The notes: generated from the letters alone by a model not told the origin. Positions 7,390 through 16,114 are shown, counted from the stretch's first letter. The stretch: DNA of 64,000 nucleotides from Starkeya sp. ORNL1 (GCF_012971745.1 NZ_CP048834.1:4030001-4094000), one strand, 5' to 3'. Numbers and translations: made by a program.

Positions 7390-8475
7390 TCAGGATGCGG
7401 CGGCGAGCGGGCGGCGGACGGCTTTGACGGCGTGCACCAGCGCGTCACCGAGTTCGGTGGTCGAAGCCTTGCCGCCGAGATCGCGGGTGAGGCTGTCGCG
7501 GTTCGCCAGCACGTCCTCGATGGCGGCCTCGACAGCGAGCGCGGCGTCCTCCTCGCCGAGGTGGCGCAGCATCATCGCGCCCGACCACACCTGGCCGATC
7601 GGATTGGCGAGGCCCTTGCCGGCAATGTCCGGGGCCGAGCCATGCACCGGCTCGAACATCGACGGGTAGTCCTTCTCCGGATTGATGTTGGCGCCGGCGG
7701 CGATGCCGATCGAGCCGACCACGGCCGGGCCGAGATCGGACAGGATGTCGCCGAACAGGTTCGAGGCGACGACCACGTCGAACCAGTCCGGGTTGCGCAC
7801 GAAATGCGCGGTCAGGATATCGATGTGGAACTGGTCGGTGGTGAAGCCGGGATATTCCTTCGAGATCGCGGCGAAGCGCTCGTCCCAATAGGGCATGGTG
7901 TGGCTGATGCCGTTCGACTTGGTGGCCGAGGTGACGTGCTTCTTGCGGCCCTTCGCCAGCTCGAAGGCGTAGCGCATCACCCGGTCGCAGCCGCGGCGGG
8001 TGAAGATCGACTGCTGCATCACGAGTTCGTCGGCGCCGCCTTCATAGAGCCGGCCGCCGATCGAGGAATACTCGCCCTCATTGTTTTCGCGCACGACATA
8101 GAAATCGATGTCGCCGGCCTCGCGACCCTTCAGCGGGCTTTCGACGCCCTTGAGCAGCTTGATCGGGCGCAGATTGACGTATTGGTGGAAGCCGCGGCGG
8201 ATCGGGATCAACAGTCCCCACAGCGAGACATGGTCCGGCACGCCGGGAAAGCCGACCGCGCCGAGATAGATGGCGTCGAACGTGCGCAACTGGTCGAGGC
8301 CGTCGACCGGCATCATCGCGCCGGTCTTGGCGAAGCGCTCGCAACTCCAGTCGAAATGCACCCACTCGAACCGGAAGTCGCCACCGGCCGCTGCCTCCAG
8401 CACCTTCTGGCCCTCGGGCACTACTTCATTGCCAATGCCGTCGCCGGGGATCACCGCGATCCGGTAGTTGCGCAT
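7390..8475 (-). CDS. Tartrate dehydrogenase/D-malate dehydrogenase-like protein
   Basis: A 361-residue NAD-dependent beta-decarboxylating dehydrogenase (isocitrate/isopropylmalate family, tartrate dehydrogenase TtuC subgroup, EC 1.1.1.93/1.1.1.83). Motifs: IAVIPGDGIGNEVVPEG (N-terminus), YVNLRPIKLL, RENNEGEYSSIGGR with the catalytic Tyr, TKSNGI with the catalytic Lys, SNLFGDILSDLGP with the metal-binding Asp residues, and EPVHGSAPDIAGKG. It opens the minus-strand unit with the MmgE/PrpD gene and is divergent from an FCD GntR gene; each promoter has one copy of the shared GTTGACAGT operator. Three related paralogues occur in this window. D-malate versus tartrate specificity cannot be decided by eye. 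Confidence 0.88.
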   Translation of the reverse strand: MRNYRIAVIPGDGIGNEVVPEGQKVLEAAAGGDFRFEWVHFDWSCERFAKTGAMMPVDGLDQLRTFDAIYLGAVGFPGVPDHVSLWGLLIPIRRGFHQYVNLRPIKLLKGVESPLKGREAGDIDFYVVRENNEGEYSSIGGRLYEGGADELVMQQSIFTRRGCDRVMRYAFELAKGRKKHVTSATKSNGISHTMPYWDERFAAISKEYPGFTTDQFHIDILTAHFVRNPDWFDVVVASNLFGDILSDLGPAVVGSIGIAAGANINPEKDYPSMFEPVHGSAPDIAGKGLANPIGQVWSGAMMLRHLGEEDAALAVEAAIEDVLANRDSLTRDLGGKASTTELGDALVHAVKAVRRPLAAAS

Positions 8476-8561
8476 GGTCGTTTCTCCAGAAGATGAGGCC
8501 GGGAGGGCGCGCCGGTCGGCGGCGGGGGAACTGCCCGGGCAAAGTGTCCAAGCACGCTCGA

Positions 8562-8759
8562 ACTGTCAACAATTATCATCTCGGTGAGTCGCGGCGATGA
8601 CACGCCCGGGGGTCCACAAGAGTCCGCATATGGGCATAATCGTATGTTTTCAAAGAAGATTACTCGACAAGGCGAACGCGCGACGGCTTTTCACCGGCAG
8701 CGCGACTGCCTTCGTAACCGGCCAGATAATGTGGCTTTTGCGCCTATAGTGTTGACAGT
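8562..8759. promoter_or_regulatory. Divergent control region with two GntR-type operators
   Basis: The gap 8476-8786 between the tartrate-dehydrogenase-like gene and the GntR gene holds no gene. ACTGTCAACAAT lies at 8562-8573 and its reverse-complement form GTGTTGACAGT at 8749-8759, one facing each gene. In both, the core contains TTGACA in the direction of transcription of the nearer gene, so the operator may overlap a -35 element. A TATAGT at 8745-8750 abuts the second copy. Confidence 0.7.
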
Positions 8760-8786
8760 CGCCTATTCCAAGGGCACAAACGACCC

Positions 8787-9473
8787 ATGTCCAAACTCTC
8801 CGCCCGCTCCGCTGCCCGCACGCCCCGCACGGCGTCGTTCGTGCCGGTGGTTCAGCGCGAGGTCGAGCGGCTGATCGGCTGCGGGGAGTTGCACGGCGGT
8901 ACCCGCATCAATGAGAGCGCGCTGGCGCTCAAGCTCGGCATGAGCCGCGGGCCGGTGCGCGAGGCCTGCCGCGCGCTGCAGCAGCTCGGCCTGTTACGCA
9001 GCGAGCTGAATCGCGGATTCTTCGTCCGCGAAATCAGCACCAAGGAAGCCATCGATATTTACGACGTGCGCGCCGGGCTGTTCGCCACCGCCGGCCGGCT
9101 CGCCGCGGCCATCATCAGTGCCCAGCAGCTTTTGGTACTCGACGAGCTTGTCTCGCGCATGGACGAGGCGATCGATGCCCTCGACATCGCCACCTTCTAT
9201 CCGCTCAACAACGAGATGCACCGGCAGCTGATCGCCTGCTCCGACAATTCGAAGCTGATCGAGCTGTTTCCAACCCTTGAGGCCGAGCTGCATCTGTTCC
9301 GGCGGCGCGGCCTGGTGCTGCCCGGCTCGATGCGCGCCTCCAATGACGAGCACCGCTCCATCGTTGATGCGCTGCGCCATGGCGATGGCGGAACTGCCGG
9401 CCGGCTGATGGAGCGCCACATCCTCGCAGGCAAGGCGCGGTTCCTGCGCACGCTGAACGACCGATCAAACTGA
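8787..9473 (+). CDS. GntR family transcriptional regulator (FCD type)
   Basis: A 228-residue FadR/VanR-type regulator. The winged helix occupies about residues 12-75 (INESALALKLGMSRGPVREACRALQ), and the FCD effector domain fills the rest. The FCD metal/carboxylate ligands are visible as YDVRAGL (Asp), NNEMHRQL (His), NDEHRSIV (His) and MERHILAG (His); FCD domains bind small organic acids. It is divergent from the tartrate-dehydrogenase/PrpD unit and followed after 34 bases by a PdxA-family gene. An operator copy at 8749-8759 is 28 bases before its start, which suggests autoregulation. The ligand is probably a hydroxydicarboxylate, by inference from the neighbours. Confidence 0.92.
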   Translation: MSKLSARSAARTPRTASFVPVVQREVERLIGCGELHGGTRINESALALKLGMSRGPVREACRALQQLGLLRSELNRGFFVREISTKEAIDIYDVRAGLFATAGRLAAAIISAQQLLVLDELVSRMDEAIDALDIATFYPLNNEMHRQLIACSDNSKLIELFPTLEAELHLFRRRGLVLPGSMRASNDEHRSIVDALRHGDGGTAGRLMERHILAGKARFLRTLNDRSN

Positions 9474-9507
9474 ACCGGTATCCCAACCCATCTCGAGGCG
9501 AGTTCCC

Positions 9508-10551
9508 ATGGTGTCCGACAGCCTGACCTCCGCAAGCCTGCCTGTGATCGCGCTGACCCCCGGCGACTGCACCGGTATCGGGCCGGAACTCGTCGCCCGC
9601 AGCCTCGCCGAGGGGCGCATGCGCGAATTCGCCCGGCTGGTGGTGGTCGGCGATGCCCGCGTCATGGAAATGGGCGCAAGCCATGCCGGCGTCGCGCTCG
9701 ACTTCCGCCGCTATGGAGCGCCTGCCGCGGTGGACTGGAGCGACCCGCGCATCCCGCTGGTTGATCTCGCCAATACCGATCCGGCGGAATTTCCCATCGG
9801 CGTCGCCAGCCCGGATTCCGGCCGGCTCACCGGCGACACGCTGGCGCGCTCCATCGAGTTCGCCAAGGCCGGGGAGATCGACGGCATCACCTTCGCGCCG
9901 CTCAGCAAGCAGGCCATGTTCAAGGGCGGGTGGCGTTTTCCGGACGAGCACAAGATGTTCGCGCATCTGCTGGGCCACACGAGAGCATTCAGCGAGATGA
10001 ACGTGCTCGACGGCCAGTGGATGACCCGCGTCACCTCGCATGTCTCGTTGCGCACCGCGGTCGACCAGGTAACGTTCGATGCGATCTGCGGCGCGCTGAC
10101 GCTCGCCAACGACACCATGCACCTCGCCGGGATCGAGCACCCGCGCATCGCCGTCGCCGCGCTCAATCCGCACAATGGCGAAGGCGGGCTGTTCGGCATG
10201 GAGGAGATCGAGATCATCCGCCCGGCGGTGGAGGCGATGCATGCGCGCGGCATCGACTGCCAGGGACCGTTCCCGTCCGACACCGTCTATCTGAAGGCGT
10301 TCCGCGGCGAATATGACAGCGTGCTGGCGATGTACCACGACCAGGGCCAGATCGCGACCAAGCTCAAGGGTTTCAACAAGGGCGTGACCATCACTGCCGG
10401 GCTCGACATCGTGTTCACGACGCCCGCGCACGGCACCGCCTATGACATTGTCGGCAAGGGCATCGCCGATGTCGGCGCCTTCGAATCCGCTATCCGCCTC
10501 GCCGCCCGCATGGCCTCCCGCAAGATCGAGGCGCGCGCGAAGGCGGCGTGA
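9508..10551 (+). CDS. PdxA-family dehydrogenase (PdxA2-like)
   Basis: A 347-residue NAD-dependent dehydrogenase of the PdxA family. True PdxA oxidises 4-phosphohydroxy-L-threonine for pyridoxal phosphate; PdxA2 paralogues act on 4-phospho-D-threonate or other acids in catabolic operons. Motifs: TPGDCTGIGPELVARSL, APLSKQAMFKGG, the metal-binding His residues in TSHVSLRTAV, AMYHDQGQIATKLKG and TPAHGTAYDIVGKG. The catabolic context (GntR regulator directly upstream, tartrate-type enzymes, no pyridoxine genes) favours a PdxA2-like or hydroxyacid role over vitamin B6 synthesis. It reads as the second gene of the GntR unit. The true substrate is not known. Confidence 0.85.
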   Translation: MVSDSLTSASLPVIALTPGDCTGIGPELVARSLAEGRMREFARLVVVGDARVMEMGASHAGVALDFRRYGAPAAVDWSDPRIPLVDLANTDPAEFPIGVASPDSGRLTGDTLARSIEFAKAGEIDGITFAPLSKQAMFKGGWRFPDEHKMFAHLLGHTRAFSEMNVLDGQWMTRVTSHVSLRTAVDQVTFDAICGALTLANDTMHLAGIEHPRIAVAALNPHNGEGGLFGMEEIEIIRPAVEAMHARGIDCQGPFPSDTVYLKAFRGEYDSVLAMYHDQGQIATKLKGFNKGVTITAGLDIVFTTPAHGTAYDIVGKGIADVGAFESAIRLAARMASRKIEARAKAA

Positions 10552-10626
10552 GATCTTGGCTTATGGAGCCACGTCACTTTCTGACTCAGAGATTCGGTTC
10601 GGCCGACGCGGGCCATCCCTCCCACC

Positions 10627-10712
10627 CTCATCCCCGGGCTTGACCCGGGGATCCAGACTTCGACCGGATGCATGCGGATGGGTTGGATCCCCGGATCAAG
10701 TCCGGGGATGAG
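10627..10712. repeat. REP-like palindromic repeat (CCCCGG..CCGGGG type)
   Basis: Two 29-base copies in inverted orientation, 10627-10655 and 10684-10712, match except for two positions; each copy is itself a hairpin (ATCCCCGGG...CCCGGGGAT type). The whole region 10552-10767 between convergent genes contains no other feature. Elements of this design are common dispersed intergenic repeats in alphaproteobacteria and can terminate or protect transcripts. Confidence 0.8.
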
Positions 10713-10767
10713 GGCCGATTGGAATTTTCGATCAGGCTCTCGGATGGCGTGGCGCGGTAGGCAGGAC

Positions 10768-11463
10768 CTAATCGATCCTCGTCGCGCCGTTCACCGCGGC
10801 CATGAGGCGGCGCTTGGCGAGGGCGACGTGGCGCCAATGGGTGATCTGCGCGCGATCGCCGTCGCCGGAGGCGAGCGCGTCCAGCATGGCACGGTGCTCG
10901 CGGTTGGAGACGGAGAGGCCGCCGCCCTGCACCAGAGCGCGGGCGCGGAACAAATGCAGCTTGTTGACGAACCGCTGATACTCGGCGGTGAGCGTGCGGT
11001 TGCCGGCCGACGTCACGATCAGATTATGGAAGGCGATGTTCAGCGGGTAATATTCGTCGAAATTGGCGCGCTCGGCGACGACATCCATCTCATCGACCAG
11101 CTTGGTGAGCTGGACCAGCAACTCGTCGGTCATGCGCTCGGCAAGCAGCCGGCCGGCCTGTCCGAACAGCGCGGCGCGCACATCGTAGATCTCGATGGCG
11201 TCCTCCACCGAGAGCCGCCGCACGAACACACCCCGGTTGCGAACGACCTCGACGAGGCCCTTCGCCTCCAGGCTGCGGGTGGCTTCGCGCAGCGGACCGC
11301 GGCTGGTGCCGAACCGGTTGGACAGATGGATCTCGTTGATCCGCTCGCCCGGCTCGAGTTCGCCGGTCAGGATGAGGCGCTCCATCTCCTTTTCGAGCAC
11401 GCTGGTCAGCGACGCGCTCTTGACCACCGACAGGTCGCTCAGGAAGCTGGAATCGCTGCTCAT
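10768..11463 (-). CDS. GntR family transcriptional regulator (FCD type), second copy
   Basis: About 231 residues: winged helix with INEIHLSNRFGTSRGPLREATRSLE, then an FCD domain with the ligand set YDVRAAL, NIAFHNLI, NREHRAML and WRHVALAK. It resembles the GntR protein at 8787 in layout but is a clearly separate paralogue. It is the last gene of the minus-strand unit AbrB-SDR-dehydrogenase-dehydrogenase-GntR, and a copy of the shared operator (11477-11488) sits 14 bases in front of its start, so it may have its own autoregulated promoter. ATG 11463 is chosen over a TTG two codons upstream; no clear ribosome site is seen. Confidence 0.9.
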   Translation of the reverse strand: MSSDSSFLSDLSVVKSASLTSVLEKEMERLILTGELEPGERINEIHLSNRFGTSRGPLREATRSLEAKGLVEVVRNRGVFVRRLSVEDAIEIYDVRAALFGQAGRLLAERMTDELLVQLTKLVDEMDVVAERANFDEYYPLNIAFHNLIVTSAGNRTLTAEYQRFVNKLHLFRARALVQGGGLSVSNREHRAMLDALASGDGDRAQITHWRHVALAKRRLMAAVNGATRID

Positions 11464-11476
11464 GGCCAAACCGTTA

Positions 11477-11488
11477 ATTGTTGACAGT
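11477..11488. promoter_or_regulatory. GntR-type operator ATTGTTGACAGT
   Basis: ATTGTTGACAGT is the reverse complement of the site at 8562-8573; 13 bases (AATTGTTGACAGT) are identical. It lies in the short gap between the upstream dehydrogenase stop and the GntR start, where binding would block the GntR gene itself. Confidence 0.65.
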
Positions 11489-11511
11489 AATGATCAGTCT
11501 CGCCTCTTAGT

Positions 11512-12621
11512 TCATTCGGCAACGGCGCGCGTAGCATTTGCTACTGCGTCATTTTGTCTTTGAATTATGCGGATCACTGCGTCGGTAACATCATGGGTCG
11601 TGGCTGTACCACCTAGGTCCGGCGTCAGCGTCGTTCCTTCGGCCGCCACGCGCTCGATGGCGTTCATCAGCGCCGCGGCCGCAGCCGACTCATCCAGATG
11701 TTCCAACATTAGCACGGCGCTCCAGAACGCGCCGATCGGATTGGCGATACCCTTGCCGATCAGGTCGAAGCCGGAACCGTGGATCGGTTCGAACATGGAT
11801 GGCGTGCTGCGGTCCGGTGCGAGATTGGCGGTCGCACCGATGCCGAGGCTTCCGCTCAGCGCCGAGGCGAGGTCGGAGAGCACGTCGGCGTGCAGGTTGG
11901 TCGCCAGCACGGTGTCGATGGTGCCGGGGCGCAGCACCATGCGCATGGTCATGGCGTCGACCAGCATCCAGTCGACGGTGAGGTCGGGGAAGTCGGCGAT
12001 GACCTCGCGGCAGACCTCGTCCCATAGCACCATGCCGTGACGCTGGGCGTTGGACTTGGTGACGATGGTGAGCAGCTTGCGCGGGCGCGAGAGCGCCAGT
12101 TCGCAGGCAAAGCGCGCCACCCGCTCGACGCCGGCGCGGGTAAAGACCGAGACGTCGAGGCCGACCTCGATCGGCAGGCTGCGATGCGCCCGCCCGCCGG
12201 CACCAGCATATTCGCCCTCGCTGTTCTCGCGCACGATCACCCAGTCGATGTCGCGCCCGAGCTCGGGCCGCAGCGGGCCGACAATGTTCGGCAGCAGCCG
12301 GGACGGCCGCACATTGGCGTACTGGTCGAGCCCCTGGCAGATGGCGAGCCGCAGCTCCCACAGCGTGATGTGGTCGGGGATCTTGGGATCGCCAACGGCG
12401 CCGAAATAGATGGCGTCGAAGCCGCGCAGCGTATCGACGCCGTCGTCCGGCATCATCTTGCCGACGCGCCGGTAGCGGTCCGAGCCCCAGTCGAACGTCT
12501 CGAAGTCAAAGCCCAGGCTACCGTCCGCCGCAGCGAGCGCGTCGAGCACGCGGCGTCCGGCATTGATGACGTCGGAGCCGATGCCGTCACCGGGAATGAG
12601 CGCGATTTTATGCCGGCGCAT
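11512..12621 (-). CDS. Isocitrate/isopropylmalate dehydrogenase family protein (tartrate dehydrogenase-like)
   Basis: About 369 residues. Motifs: IALIPGDGIGSDVINAG, YANVRPSRLLP, RENSEGEYAGAGGR (catalytic Tyr retained), VTKSNAQRHGM (catalytic Lys), TNLHADVLSDLASALSG (metal Asp residues), EPIHGSGFDLIGKG. It is closest to the tartrate/D-malate dehydrogenase subgroup. TNLHADVL replaces the SNLFGDIL seen in the other copies of the window, so specificity probably differs. ATG 12621 is preferred over 12630 because GGAGG sits 9 bases before 12621 but directly abuts 12630. Its start overlaps the end of the preceding dehydrogenase gene by 14 bases, so translation is coupled. Confidence 0.82.
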   Translation of the reverse strand: MRRHKIALIPGDGIGSDVINAGRRVLDALAAADGSLGFDFETFDWGSDRYRRVGKMMPDDGVDTLRGFDAIYFGAVGDPKIPDHITLWELRLAICQGLDQYANVRPSRLLPNIVGPLRPELGRDIDWVIVRENSEGEYAGAGGRAHRSLPIEVGLDVSVFTRAGVERVARFACELALSRPRKLLTIVTKSNAQRHGMVLWDEVCREVIADFPDLTVDWMLVDAMTMRMVLRPGTIDTVLATNLHADVLSDLASALSGSLGIGATANLAPDRSTPSMFEPIHGSGFDLIGKGIANPIGAFWSAVLMLEHLDESAAAAALMNAIERVAAEGTTLTPDLGGTATTHDVTDAVIRIIQRQNDAVANATRAVAE

Positions 12622-13705
12622 GGGCGACATCCTCCATGTTCTTCAGGATCGCCGCGATCATCTCCGCCTGGCTGGCGGTGCCGCGTATATCCGGGGTACG
12701 GGATGCGGGACCGGCGATCGCCGCATCGAGGCCAGCCTTCATCAGCGCGCTGGCGCGGGCGGCTGCGGCTATGCCGCGCCGGCGGCCGAGCCATTCGATC
12801 AGCATCCGGGTGGATTCGATCATGGCGTAGGGATTGGCGATGCCCTTGCCGGCGATATCCGGCGCGGAGCCGTGAGTGGCCTGCGCCATCGCGATCTCGC
12901 CGCGCCCGATGCACAGTCCCGGCGCCATGCCGAGCCCGCCGACCAGGCCCGCCGCCTCGTCGGTCAATATATCGCCGAACATGTTGGTGGTGACGACGGT
13001 GTCGAAGCGCTGCGGCTCGCGCACCAGCTTCATCGCGAAAGTATCCACGATCACCTCGTCGACGGTGACGTCGGGATAATCCTGCGCCGCCTTGTGGCAC
13101 TCCTCGACGAACATGCCGCAGCCGAGCTTGAACACAGTGTCCTTGTGCACGACGGTGAGGCGCTTGCGGCGGGAGCGGGCGAGTTCCAGCGCTGCCTGCG
13201 CCACCTTGCGGCTGCCGGCGCGGGTAATGACGCGCACCGAGATCGTCATGTCCTCGGTCGGGCGGAATTCACCCGAGCCGGCGACGACGTTGCGGTCCGG
13301 CTGGAAGCCCTCATTGTTCTCGCGCACGATGACGAGGTCGATGTCGTCATAGAGGCAGCCAATGCCCGGATAGGATCGGGTCGGGCGCACATTGGCGAAC
13401 AGGTCGAAGGTCTTGCGCAGGATCGGATGCGGATTGATGGCGGCCGGCACCTTCGGATAGGCCTGATGGCCGATCGGCCCGAGGATGAAGCCGTCGAGCG
13501 TGGCCAGCGTCTCCAGCGTGCCGGCCGGCATGGTGGTGCCGAGTTCATCATACGCCTTGCGTCCGATGGGCAGCGGGCGCCACTCGATCTTCAGGCCGCT
13601 CGCGAGCGCGGCGGCGTCCGTGATCCGGCATGCCGCGGGCACGATCTCGTGGCCGATATCGTCGCCTTCGAGGACGCCGATGGTGAGGGTAGCGGAACCG
13701 CTCAT
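12608..13705 (-). CDS. Isocitrate/isopropylmalate dehydrogenase family protein with altered active site
   Basis: A 365-residue member of the beta-decarboxylating dehydrogenase family, closer to the NAD-isocitrate/homoisocitrate side (DLFANVRPTRSYPG, VVHKDTVFKLGCGMF with the catalytic Lys, TNMFGDILTDEAAGLVGG, THGSAPDIAGKGIANP). The RENxEGxY motif reads RENNEGFQPDRN: the position normally holding the catalytic Tyr (GFY in relatives) is Gln, codon CAG. That may change or remove the proton-donor step. It lies between the SDR gene and the second tartrate-dehydrogenase-like gene on the minus strand. Substrate unknown; a role on a larger 2-hydroxyacid is possible. Confidence 0.78.
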   Translation of the reverse strand: MSGSATLTIGVLEGDDIGHEIVPAACRITDAAALASGLKIEWRPLPIGRKAYDELGTTMPAGTLETLATLDGFILGPIGHQAYPKVPAAINPHPILRKTFDLFANVRPTRSYPGIGCLYDDIDLVIVRENNEGFQPDRNVVAGSGEFRPTEDMTISVRVITRAGSRKVAQAALELARSRRKRLTVVHKDTVFKLGCGMFVEECHKAAQDYPDVTVDEVIVDTFAMKLVREPQRFDTVVTTNMFGDILTDEAAGLVGGLGMAPGLCIGRGEIAMAQATHGSAPDIAGKGIANPYAMIESTRMLIEWLGRRRGIAAAARASALMKAGLDAAIAGPASRTPDIRGTASQAEMIAAILKNMEDVAHAPA

Positions 13706-13774
13706 CAGTTGCTGCCCTTCTGCCGCTTGGGCAGGTTCGAGGCAAAGTCTGTATCGATCATCGGTAACTCCAGT

Positions 13775-14569
13775 TCAGAGAAGGCCGCGGGCAATGCCGC
13801 CGTCGACATTGATGGCCTGGCCGGTCACATAGCTGGCGAGCGGGCTGGCGAGCCAGGCCACCATCACCGCGATTTCCAAAGGGTCGGCGAAGCGACCGAG
13901 CGGGATTTCGGCCGAGAATTCCTCATAGATCGCCTCCACCTCGACACCGCGCTCGGCGGCCATCTTCGTGGCGCGGTTGATCCACAGCGGGGTCTTGGTG
14001 CGGCCGGGCGCGACGCAATTGACGCGGATGCCCTTCTCGCCGAGTTCGAGCGCCAGCGTCTTGACGAGGCCGAGCAGCCCGGCCTTGTGGACATTGCTCA
14101 TCACCTGGTGGGCGTAGGGCATCTTGGCCGCCGCCGCGCCGAGCACGACGATGGCGGGATCGCGCCCGTCGGTCAGCAGCGGCACGGCCGCACGCACCGC
14201 GCGCACCGTCGACAGGATGTTGAAGCTGTAATTGCCGAGCCAGTCGGCGTCGGAGAGGGTGGCGAAGTCCGCGCGCACGCTGCCGCCGACCGCATTGACG
14301 AGGATGTCGAGCCCGCCCCAGCGGTCCCGGGTGTGCTGCGCCAATGCCTCGGCCGCGTGCTCGTCCTCCACCATGTCGGCGACGAAGATGTGCGGCGCGC
14401 GCCCGATGGAGGCGGACAGGCGGCGGGCCGCGGCTTCGAGATTGTCCCGGCTGCGCGAGGCGATGAGCACCTCGGCGCCCTCGCGCAGCAGCACGTCCGC
14501 GGTGGCCTCGCCGATGCCGTAGCTGCCGCCGACGATGACGGCGCGGCGGCCGTCAAACCCGAGGTTCAT
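13775..14569 (-). CDS. SDR family oxidoreductase (atypical active site)
   Basis: A 264-residue short-chain dehydrogenase/reductase. The Rossmann motif GGSYGIGEATADVL (TGxxxGIG variant) is at the N-terminus, NAVGGS replaces the usual NNAG/NAG element, and the C-terminal PxGR and GQAINVDGG elements are intact. In the catalytic region YAHQVMSNVHKAGLLGL the Lys is present, but the residue four before it, normally Tyr of YxxxK, is Ser. This substitution is seen in some divergent SDR groups, and activity may rely on another residue. Its first 17 bases overlap the AbrB gene upstream, so the two are co-translated. Confidence 0.82.
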   Translation of the reverse strand: MNLGFDGRRAVIVGGSYGIGEATADVLLREGAEVLIASRSRDNLEAAARRLSASIGRAPHIFVADMVEDEHAAEALAQHTRDRWGGLDILVNAVGGSVRADFATLSDADWLGNYSFNILSTVRAVRAAVPLLTDGRDPAIVVLGAAAAKMPYAHQVMSNVHKAGLLGLVKTLALELGEKGIRVNCVAPGRTKTPLWINRATKMAAERGVEVEAIYEEFSAEIPLGRFADPLEIAVMVAWLASPLASYVTGQAINVDGGIARGLL

Positions 14570-15662
14570 AGTGGCTCCTCAGCACGAAGCGGTAGAGGCG
14601 GAACACCAGCAGGATGGTCGAGGCGATCAGGCCGATGCGCACGATATGGAAGGCCGTGACCATTTCGGCGTCGGCATGCATCGCCCGCGCGGTCAGTACC
14701 ATCTCGGTCACCGCGGCCGGCGCCAGCGACAGGAAGCTGGTGGTCAGGGGCAGGCCGGTGGCCCATGAGAGCGTTTCCGCTCCCGCCGCCGCGGCCAGGA
14801 TGAGCATCAGCGACACCAGCAGGCCGGCAGCGGCGACACGGGGCAGGCGGGCGAACAGTTCGCGGCGGAATCGCAGGCCAAGCCAGACACCGATCATGAT
14901 CTGCGCGACAACGAGGTAGTAGCCGGGCACGTCGACGACCAGCAGCCCCGAGGCGCCAAGCGCGGCGCTTGGCAGCAGCGAGCCGAGCAGCCAGGGATTC
15001 GGGATCGCGGTAGGACGCATCAACTGGGCGCACAGATAGGCGATGCCGAACGCCAGAAGCAGCATGAGCAGGCTGTGGTCGGCACTGAATTCGATTGTCT
15101 GCGCGGTGCCTTGTTCGCCGAAGGCGAACACCATGAACGGCACGATGCTGACCACCGAAGTGACGCGTAGCGCATGCACCACGGACACCGCATTGGTGTC
15201 GCCGCCGCGGGCAGCGGCAACCACCGCCATGTCGGCCATGCCTCCGGCGGCGGTGGCGAAGAAGGCCGTGGTCGGGTCAATGCGTGCCAGCGGGCGCATG
15301 ATGAGCGCGCCGATGAAGGTGACGGCGATGATGTAGAGGGTCGCCACCAGCATGGCCGGCAGCAGGTGCAGCGCCGCGGCGAGGACGTGAGGCGTGAAAC
15401 GCATGCCGACGGCGACCCCGACGATCACCTGCCCGATCTCCCGCATGTGCGGGCCGGCCTGCAGGCGCACGCCGCATGCCGTCGCTGCGCCGCAGGCGAA
15501 GAGCGGGCCGAGCATCCAGGGCAGGGGCATATGGGCGCGCATGGCGAGATAGCCGGCCAGCGCCGCGATCGCATACGTCACGACCAGGCGCAGCCACCAG
15601 GTCGGGCCATAGCTGCGCCACGCGGGGCGAGCCGTCCCGGGGTCAAGCTGGGTACTGGTCAT
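14553..15662 (-). CDS. AbrB family integral membrane protein
   Basis: About 369 residues with roughly ten hydrophobic segments and the duplicated AbrB/AbrB-duplication (ammonia monooxygenase-like) domain: PLPWMLGPLFACG in the first half and NPWLLGSLLPSAALG in the second are the paired signature loops, and FFATAAGGMADMAVVAAARGGD and SLAPAAVTEMVLTARAMHAD are the paired glycine/Met helices. ATG 15662 is chosen because the frame upstream is Arg-rich and unrelated. Function is uncertain; the family is proposed to be transporters, and here it heads a catabolic operon of organic-acid enzymes divergent from a TTT transporter, which fits carboxylate export or uptake. Confidence 0.8.
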   Translation of the reverse strand: MTSTQLDPGTARPAWRSYGPTWWLRLVVTYAIAALAGYLAMRAHMPLPWMLGPLFACGAATACGVRLQAGPHMREIGQVIVGVAVGMRFTPHVLAAALHLLPAMLVATLYIIAVTFIGALIMRPLARIDPTTAFFATAAGGMADMAVVAAARGGDTNAVSVVHALRVTSVVSIVPFMVFAFGEQGTAQTIEFSADHSLLMLLLAFGIAYLCAQLMRPTAIPNPWLLGSLLPSAALGASGLLVVDVPGYYLVVAQIMIGVWLGLRFRRELFARLPRVAAAGLLVSLMLILAAAAGAETLSWATGLPLTTSFLSLAPAAVTEMVLTARAMHADAEMVTAFHIVRIGLIASTILLVFRLYRFVLRSHYEPRV

Positions 15663-15836
15663 GACGCGGGCGCCCGGTACCGCTTGTCGACCTTCCCGGC
15701 AGCTCCCGCCTGCGAGACGTCGAACAGGCATGGCGGCCGGCTTGAGATCGATCCTGCGCGCATGGCGTGCCACCCTCCCGTTCGCGCCTCGTCGCATGCG
15801 AGGCTTGTTTGGGCGATTGAGGCAGTATTCATGTAG

Positions 15837-16013
15837 ACTGTCAACAGATACCCACACGGTATCATGATGCTATAGCGTAACTTCAATTGGGCACAAAGTG
15901 GCGTGAAACGGTCATAACCGGGCCCATCGACCGGGAAAAACGCTTGCCGCCGCCGACGCTTTTTGCGTTCGCGAAGGCGATCGCCGGGCATCCGCGTCAA
16001 ATGTGTTGACAGT
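15837..16013. promoter_or_regulatory. Divergent control region with two GntR-type operators
   Basis: The gap 15663-16114 between the AbrB operon and the tctCBA operon has no gene. ACTGTCAACAGA (15837-15848) faces the AbrB operon and GTGTTGACAGT (16003-16013) faces tctC; the two are about 165 bases apart. The arrangement copies that at 8562-8759. Each core again includes TTGACA in the direction of the gene it faces. GGAGGAG at 16103-16109 is the ribosome site of tctC. Confidence 0.7.
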
Positions 16014-16114
16014 TGACGTTCGGCGCGAGAGGCTCGGCATGCCAAATCCACCAGGCCAGCGACGCTCGTCGTCTCCGCCGGCCAAATCGAGATGGAGCGG
16101 CAGGAGGAGACCAA

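Noticed and set aside
12563..14659. A roughly 700-codon plus-strand open frame across the dehydrogenase and SDR genes
   Set aside because: It runs antisense to two recognisable enzymes and has the Arg/Ala/Gly/His-rich composition of a GC shadow. Similar long frames at 53158-55248 and 61414-63327 are rejected for the same reason.
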